From: CAZFAT01 sp964517075
GTDB lineage: Bacteria > Acidobacteriota > Vicinamibacteria > Vicinamibacterales > SCN-69-37
DNA length: 9,947 nucleotides
Reading direction: 5' to 3'
Assembly: GCA_964517075.1 (NCBI GenBank)
Contig: CAZFAT010000393.1
Coordinates: 1-9,947, forward strand
Within the stretch, counting starts at the first letter, position 1. The number at the start of each line of letters is the position of its first letter. The translations under genes and the position numbers were made by a program. The notes beneath the pieces were generated by a model, which was not told the DNA's origin, searched no databases, and saw only the letters and a list, made by a program, of their open reading frames with translations. Shown here in pieces: positions 5,745 through 9,947 of the stretch.

Positions 5745-5975
5745 ATGGCACTTTCGAGAAAGAAGGCGACGACCATCGCGCTGGACCCGGAAGACGATCG
5801 TCTGCTGTCTCGGGCCTCGCGCGAGCGCGGGATGTCGCGATCCGAGTTCGTCCGCCAGCATCTCGCGCTCGTGCTCGAGCAATACCGCACGCACCCCAAG
5901 CCCAGGAGCGCCGGGACCGTCAGCGCCCTGGCCGAGCGGGGCGACGAGCGCGAGTTGGTCGGTGGGAAGCGCTAG
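5745..5975 (+). CDS. vapB: Ribbon-helix-helix (CopG/Arc-like) antitoxin
   Basis: A 76-residue DNA-binding antitoxin. The ribbon-helix-helix fold is seen as the beta strand KATTIALD (residues 7-14), helix A (15-28) and the turn into helix B, GMSRSEFVRQHLALVLEQY (29-47), a standard RHH signature. RHH antitoxins dimerise through the strand, insert it into the major groove of the operator and use a flexible C-terminus to block the toxin; here residues 48-76 (HPKPRSAGTVSALAERGDEREL) serve that part. The ATG at 5745 is preferred because a promoter with an overlapping palindrome lies immediately before it, although the frame is open further upstream. It overlaps the toxin gene by 14 bases. The fold is unrelated to that of the antitoxin at 3873, so the two modules are independent acquisitions rather than a duplication. 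Confidence 0.87.
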   Translation: MALSRKKATTIALDPEDDRLLSRASRERGMSRSEFVRQHLALVLEQYRTHPKPRSAGTVSALAERGDERELVGGKR

Positions 5976-6411
5976 AGACACGGCCGCCCTCATTTGCGAC
6001 ACCGGGGCGCTCGTCGACTATCTGGTCAGGAGTGCTCCAGACCATCCGCGCTTCCGTGAGGCGATCGATCGCGCTCGAACTCGGTACGTGCCGGGTCTGG
6101 TCCTGGCGGAACTCGACCACTTCCTTCGCAAGGAGCGGCCCGCGATGCAGGCGTTCATGGACGATCTCGCCCGTGGCGCCTTCACCTACGCACCGCCCGC
6201 TCCACACCACCTGGTCCGTGCCATGGCCATCGACCGGAGCTACCCGGACCTTGGCCTTGGACTGGTTGACGGATCGATCGTGGCCCTGGCCGACGATCTC
6301 GGCATTCGACGAATCGCGACCCGCGACGTTCGTCACTTTTCTGCCGTCCGGCTTCGCAATGGCAGTCCGTTCGAGTTGGTCGTGCGTCCCACGCGTCCTG
6401 ACCGGTCCTGA
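5962..6411 (+). CDS. vapC: PIN-domain toxin ribonuclease (VapC family), second module
   Basis: A 149-residue PIN-domain endoribonuclease. The four acidic positions are all canonical: D13 (LICDTGALVDYL), E50 (VPGLVLAELDHFL), D103 (LGLVDGSIVALA) and D122 (IATRDVRHF). This is the full metal-binding set expected of an active RNase acting on tRNA or rRNA. GTG 5962 lies 14 bases inside the antitoxin gene; it is the only sensible start that keeps the first catalytic Asp near the N-terminus, but no strong Shine-Dalgarno is seen, so translation probably relies on coupling. The frame is also open upstream, where it is only a shadow of the antitoxin. It has little similarity to the toxin at 4169 beyond the PIN motifs, with a different Asp-type first motif and a different antitoxin fold. 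The 112 bases after it hold no gene. Confidence 0.88.
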   Translation: MGSARDTAALICDTGALVDYLVRSAPDHPRFREAIDRARTRYVPGLVLAELDHFLRKERPAMQAFMDDLARGAFTYAPPAPHHLVRAMAIDRSYPDLGLGLVDGSIVALADDLGIRRIATRDVRHFSAVRLRNGSPFELVVRPTRPDRS

Positions 6412-6523
6412 GTCGCTGAAATGTCTGGGGGCGGCTCTCGCAGTCGGCGTTCCCTACCGGGTCGCCTTGGCGCCAATCGGACGTCTGTTCGTGCTGCCGG
6501 TTCTTTGAACGGGGAGGGCACTC

Positions 6524-7417
6524 ATGGCCGATCGCGTGCTCGTCGTCGGCGCCAGCGGACAACTGGGGGGCGCCATCGCCCGCAAGCTCCTCGCGGCCGG
6601 AGTGCCGGTGCGCGCGTTCGCGCGCACGCGGGAGAAGCTGGAGGCGCTCGGCCGGCTCGGGGCCGACGTAGTCGCCGGCGACCTCGCGGACCTTCCCGCC
6701 TTGAGCGCGGCGCTGCACGACGTCACGCAGATCGTTGCGACCGCGAACAACAACATGGGCAAGGGCGCGACCAGCCCGCGCAAGCTGGACGTCGGCGCGT
6801 ATCAGAACCTCTGCGCCGCGGCCCGCAACGCCCGCATCCAGCGGTTGGTCTACGTGTCCTATCGCGGCGCGACGCCCGGGGTCTTCGTCGACATCTTCCG
6901 CGTCAAGTGGTACATCGAGGACGTCATCCGCCGCAGCGGCCTTCCGCACGTCATCCTGCGCCCGACGGCGTTCATGGACGTCTGGATCGATCAGGTGATC
7001 GGCCCGGACCTCCGCAAGAAGGGCGTGGCGACGATCTTCGGCGACGGGACGCGCGTCCAGAACTACGTCGCCGTGCAGGACGTCGCCGAATTCGCGGTCC
7101 GGATCCTCGCGCGCCCGGAGATCGTGAAGGAAGCGATCGACCTCGGCGGGCCATCGAACCTCTCGCTGAACGAGCTGGTGACGCTGATGGAGCGTGCGTG
7201 GAAGGTGACGGCCAAGCGGCGCCACGTGCCGGTCGCCGCCATGAAGCTCTTCCCGCTCGTCCGGCCGTTCAACGAGGTGACGTCGCGCCTGATGTCGATC
7301 GGCCTCTATGCCGCGACCGAAGCGCAGCCGTTCGAGAATTGGCCGGCCGCCGCCGAGCGGTTTGCCGTGCAGCCGATGACGGTGGAGGACTACCTGCGGC
7401 GCGGCGAGGCGGACTGA
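6524..7417 (+). CDS. NAD(P)-binding atypical SDR / NmrA-like protein
   Basis: A 297-residue Rossmann-fold protein of the atypical short-chain dehydrogenase group (NmrA/SDR_a5-like). VLVVGASGQLGGAIARKLL (residues 5-23) carries the GxxGxxG dinucleotide loop (G9, G12, G15), RAFAR follows strand 2, and GDLAD follows strand 3. Further on, LVYVSYRGA (about 108-116) occupies the strand-5 position where classical enzymes have catalytic Ser; Lys128 in VKWYIEDVI and the following SGLPHVILRPTAFMD match the family core, but the classical YxxxK is not present. NmrA-like relatives are redox sensors or reductases acting on quinones, sugars or ubiquinone-complex assembly; no substrate can be assigned. ATG 6524 has a strong GGGGAGGG (6511-6518) before it. 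It is convergent with the large minus-strand gene. An internal 10-base palindrome in its leader (6467-6476) is within chance expectation. Confidence 0.9.
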   Translation: MADRVLVVGASGQLGGAIARKLLAAGVPVRAFARTREKLEALGRLGADVVAGDLADLPALSAALHDVTQIVATANNNMGKGATSPRKLDVGAYQNLCAAARNARIQRLVYVSYRGATPGVFVDIFRVKWYIEDVIRRSGLPHVILRPTAFMDVWIDQVIGPDLRKKGVATIFGDGTRVQNYVAVQDVAEFAVRILARPEIVKEAIDLGGPSNLSLNELVTLMERAWKVTAKRRHVPVAAMKLFPLVRPFNEVTSRLMSIGLYAATEAQPFENWPAAAERFAVQPMTVEDYLRRGEAD

Positions 7418-7418
7418 C

Positions 7419-7468
7419 CCGGCGAAGCCTCGCTCCTCCGTTTGAAGTTCGAAGTTTGAAGTTCGAAG
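7419..7468 (+). repeat. Dispersed repeat copy B followed by heptamer tandem repeat
   Basis: CCGGCGAAGCCTCG (7419-7432) repeats the motif at 5205. After 8 bases, four 7-base units follow at 7441-7468, alternating TTTGAAG and TTCGAAG, so the larger period is 14. The array fills most of the 64-base gap between the convergent SDR and beta-helix genes. No T run or stem able to act as a terminator is visible. Confidence 0.75.
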
Positions 7469-7481
7469 TTGAGCAAGCGCC

Positions 7482-9845
7482 TTACACTCCAGCCCCCTCC
7501 AATTCATGGTGGCTCTGGAGCATGCGGATGAACGCCGGGCTCAGCCTCAGGCCTATGCGCCGGCAGTGGCTCAGGATGTCCTGACCAAGCCTGGTGTTCA
7601 CGTGGTTGTACGACACCGACCTGTTCAGCTGGAGAAATCCCAGTGCGTTCGCCAGGTCTGGACGGGCCACGTTGTCCACGGTCGGCGCATACACGATGCA
7701 GGTGACGAAGCTCGTGCCCAGCTCCGTCCCCAGCATGAAGAACGGCTGGTCGCTGCCCTGAACGATCGCCTCGAACTTGCAGTCGCGGAAGGTCAGCGCG
7801 CCCGGCATGCGGTTGGTGTCGCTCCCGGTCAGGCGCGTGATCCGGCACTGGTCGAAGACCACGTCGGCCGCCGTGCCGCCGAAATGCGCGGAGATGCCGT
7901 GGCAGCGCGCCACGCGGATCTCCGGATACAGCGCGAACTCGTCCATGTATTCGAGATCGGCCGCGCTCTTCATCAGAAGATGCACCTGATCGGACCGCGG
8001 CTCTGCGGCGGGCATCGTCTCCAGCTGAATGTCTTCGAAGATCATCCGAGAGTTGGCGGTGAGTCGGACGCCGTCGTAGCCTCCGGCGCGGGACAGCTTG
8101 AAGCGCTGCGGATCGGGGATCTGCAGCAGGCGCATGCCCTGGGCTCGGCCCTGCACGACGATGTTTCGGAATTCGAGGTGTTCTGGAAAAAATACCCGGG
8201 CGCCTTCCTTGATCATCGAAAACGCGGACGTCCGCATCAGCCAGGACGGGCTCGTGGACGCCGGCACCGAGCGGAAGTCCACCACCATGCTGTCCACCTT
8301 CACCGTCCGCCCGTAGCCAATCGGATACCGGTAATCGAAGTCATCCGCCTGCATCGTGAGGATGCCGGTGGCGCCGGTGGTTCGCGGCGCATGCCGGCAA
8401 TTCCTGATCCGGATATCGCCGTCCCACTTGCCGCCGTAGTCCCTCCGGAACGCGATGAAGCTCGCCGCGATGCACGTGGTGTTGTCCACGAACAGGTCGC
8501 CGCCGCCGGTGATGGTGATGCCGTTCGACCCGATCTTGCAGTCGCTGATGTAGAGGTTCCAGGCGTGGAAATGGACGTCAATCCGGTTCAGCGTGCATTG
8601 CTCCACGCGGAAGTTCTTGAACAGGTTGGTGCCGAACACGCCCCAGTGCACGGGACTGCCTTCCGCCGTGACGTTGCGGAACGTGCCGTTCAGCACCCGG
8701 TTGCCGCCAATCCCGTAGGTGCCCTCGGGCACATCCCGGTCGGTTCCCTCGCGGTCTTTTTCCCACGGGATCAGCCGCACGTTCTCCAGCAGCACGTCGT
8801 AGACGCTGGCGAACGAGTAGAAGCCGCTCTTGGGTGACATGGACACGTCGGCGCGCCCCGGTTCCAGTCCCACCCATTGATTCCGGATCACCGTCCGGCT
8901 GCGGCGGATGGAGAAGCCGACGTTGACGTAGCCCGACGTGCGGGGCGCGTCGCCGGACATGAAAAAACTGCCGCCGTCGATGATCAGGTAGCTGCTGTTG
9001 CCGGGGTGCGCCACCAGGGACGTGTAGTCCGTGAATTCCCAGGCGATGTCGCCCAGGATGCGGCCGTGCTCTTCAACGTAGAAGAACTCTTCTTTTGGCT
9101 TCGTTGCTTTGCCGCCGTACCGGGCGCCGCCCCTGGAGCCGATGCGGTCGTTCGTATCGGTCATCAGGACGAATGAGTTCTTGTACGGCGCGAGCTCTGG
9201 AATGATCGTCACGCCCGGCTTGACCTGCGCGATGACCCTGGCCTTGGTCGCGGCATCGAACTCGATCCGCACCGGTGCCTCACGGCTCTCGACGACGAAG
9301 CGATTGGCCCGACCGCCCGCGTTCTCATCTATATGGAAGATCGTCTCGCCCCACTCGATGCTCGTGAGCACCGGAATCGCATCGGTGCCGCTGATCCAGA
9401 ATTCGCCCGTCCGGTTGATGACCGGCACGTTGATCCGGTTGGCATAGATGTGCGCGCTCTTGATCTGCACACCGTCGTCATTCTTCGAATCGCTGACCGT
9501 GCCGAACATGCGGTAATTCACACTGACGACGTTGATCAGCTCGGCATACAGCTTGTTGGCGAGCGGGATGGCGCCCTCGGGCTGTGCGGGGGCGTCCCTC
9601 CGGACCACGTATTCGGCCCCGCCGCCGTCGCCTGCCGCGTGATAGCCCATGACGCGCACGAACCCGCCCTCGGCCAGGGTGGCGTCGCGCGTCATGTCCG
9701 CGACGGTGCCGTAGGTGTTGTACGTCTTCTTCAGATCAGCGACTTGTGGACTGGCCGCTGAAGACGCGGGGACTGCGGCGGCGCCCAGCGTCGCCAGGCC
9801 GAGCGACCTGAGCATCCTGCGCCTGTTGAGGTTGGGGTCATCCAT
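7482..9845 (-). CDS. Tat-exported right-handed parallel beta-helix protein (pectate-lyase/tailspike-like)
   Basis: A 787-residue exported protein. The N-terminus is a Tat signal: N-R-R-R-M-L-R (residues 7-13) with the twin Arg, a hydrophobic stretch (LGLATLGAAAVP) and a likely cleavage after the AASSAA-type region near residue 30. Next comes GYHAAGDGGGAEY (67-79), a motif seen at the head of many phage tail-spike and pectate-lyase-like proteins, and DDGVQIKSAHIYA (123-135), the usual entry into a beta-helix. The rest is long runs of short beta-rungs with Asn/Cys/Gly turns (for example NGTFRNVTAEG, FKNFRVEQCTLNRI, LYISDCKIGSNGITITGGG), typical of right-handed parallel beta-helices. Such proteins cut or bind acidic polysaccharides; no catalytic residues can be assigned. 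ATG 9845 is used because the Tat motif follows at residue 7. There is no clear Shine-Dalgarno. No carbohydrate-uptake partners are in the window. Confidence 0.85.
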   Translation of the reverse strand: MDDPNLNRRRMLRSLGLATLGAAAVPASSAASPQVADLKKTYNTYGTVADMTRDATLAEGGFVRVMGYHAAGDGGGAEYVVRRDAPAQPEGAIPLANKLYAELINVVSVNYRMFGTVSDSKNDDGVQIKSAHIYANRINVPVINRTGEFWISGTDAIPVLTSIEWGETIFHIDENAGGRANRFVVESREAPVRIEFDAATKARVIAQVKPGVTIIPELAPYKNSFVLMTDTNDRIGSRGGARYGGKATKPKEEFFYVEEHGRILGDIAWEFTDYTSLVAHPGNSSYLIIDGGSFFMSGDAPRTSGYVNVGFSIRRSRTVIRNQWVGLEPGRADVSMSPKSGFYSFASVYDVLLENVRLIPWEKDREGTDRDVPEGTYGIGGNRVLNGTFRNVTAEGSPVHWGVFGTNLFKNFRVEQCTLNRIDVHFHAWNLYISDCKIGSNGITITGGGDLFVDNTTCIAASFIAFRRDYGGKWDGDIRIRNCRHAPRTTGATGILTMQADDFDYRYPIGYGRTVKVDSMVVDFRSVPASTSPSWLMRTSAFSMIKEGARVFFPEHLEFRNIVVQGRAQGMRLLQIPDPQRFKLSRAGGYDGVRLTANSRMIFEDIQLETMPAAEPRSDQVHLLMKSAADLEYMDEFALYPEIRVARCHGISAHFGGTAADVVFDQCRITRLTGSDTNRMPGALTFRDCKFEAIVQGSDQPFFMLGTELGTSFVTCIVYAPTVDNVARPDLANALGFLQLNRSVSYNHVNTRLGQDILSHCRRIGLRLSPAFIRMLQSHHELEGAGV

Positions 9846-9852
9846 AGCGGCC

Positions 9853-9878
9853 AGTCTAAGCTAAAGCGTTCTCGAGAA
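9853..9878 (-). promoter_or_regulatory. Candidate leaderless promoter and palindrome upstream of the beta-helix gene
   Basis: Read on the minus strand, TAGACT (9858-9853) stands 7 bases before the ATG, the same layout as three other first genes in this window. No good -35 was found. A perfect 10-base palindrome, TTCTCGAGAA (9869-9878), sits just upstream and could bind a regulator, but palindromes of this length are expected about ten times in 10 kb, so it is weak evidence. The remaining bases to 9947 show no gene. Confidence 0.4.
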
Positions 9879-9947
9879 GCGGGTAGTGCGTTGCAAGGCC
9901 GACTTTGCCGCAGCGCGCCCGACGCTCGTGACGCCCGGAGGGTGCGC

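Noticed and set aside
6467..6476. Palindrome TTGGCGCCAA before the SDR gene
   Set aside because: About ten perfect 10-base palindromes are expected by chance in a window this long, and it is not tied to a visible promoter.
6182..7507. Long minus-strand open frame across the SDR gene
   Set aside because: It runs antisense over two well-supported genes, has a His/Asp/Arg-rich low-complexity translation and no motif.
7506..8837. Long plus-strand open frame opposite the beta-helix gene
   Set aside because: Same reasoning: antisense shadow of a gene with a clear Tat signal and beta-helix rungs.
1..9947. CRISPR array, tRNA, rRNA, insertion sequence or prophage
   Set aside because: No regularly spaced repeats, no cloverleaf or rRNA signature, no transposase or integrase motifs and no phage structural genes were seen; the tailspike-like motif in the exported protein is not enough to call a prophage.

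Overview
The window is high-GC bacterial DNA, most likely from an Acidobacteriota genome (perhaps Vicinamibacteria). This is an inference. It rests on the PadR regulator translationally coupled to a very large MacB/FtsX-type 'orphan' permease of the kind abundant in acidobacteria, on VapBC-type modules of the sort common there, and on short GGTTC/TTCGAAG intergenic repeats.

Layout. (1) 2-3045, plus strand: the 3' part of a PadR-family repressor and, overlapping it by ATGA, a 911-residue duplicated ABC-type permease; a strong inverted repeat follows. (2) 3115-3843: a two-gene unit made of a 66-residue unknown protein and a nucleotidyltransferase-fold protein that stops early, followed by an antisense fossil of a Ser/Thr protein kinase. 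This stretch looks like a recombination or decay junction. (3) 3838-4624: a compact toxin-antitoxin operon (Phd-fold antitoxin plus PIN-domain toxin) with an inverted repeat placed exactly between its -35 and -10 boxes. (4) 4706-5155, minus strand: a DUF1569 (DinB-like) protein. (5) 5156-5709: about 550 bases with no convincing gene, but with a dispersed-repeat copy, a hairpin followed by six T, a GC-rich tetraloop hairpin and a 28-base imperfect palindrome. (6) 5710-6411: a second, unrelated toxin-antitoxin operon (ribbon-helix-helix antitoxin plus PIN toxin). (7) 6524-7417: an NAD(P)-binding atypical SDR/NmrA-like protein with a good Shine-Dalgarno. (8) 7418-7481: a short convergent spacer with heptamer tandem repeats. 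(9) 7482-9845, minus strand: a 787-residue Tat-exported beta-helix protein, transcribed towards the SDR.

Genes work together in pairs rather than as one pathway: PadR with its permease, the small protein with the nucleotidyltransferase, and each antitoxin with its PIN toxin. The middle of the window (3.1-6.4 kb) reads as an accessory segment inserted between housekeeping-like genes. No complete novel multi-gene system was found. The most interesting signals are the repeated leaderless-promoter layout (TANNNT box 6-7 nt before the start codon, no Shine-Dalgarno) at the first gene of four transcription units, the truncated nucleotidyltransferase pair next to the kinase fossil, and the isolated Tat-exported beta-helix protein.
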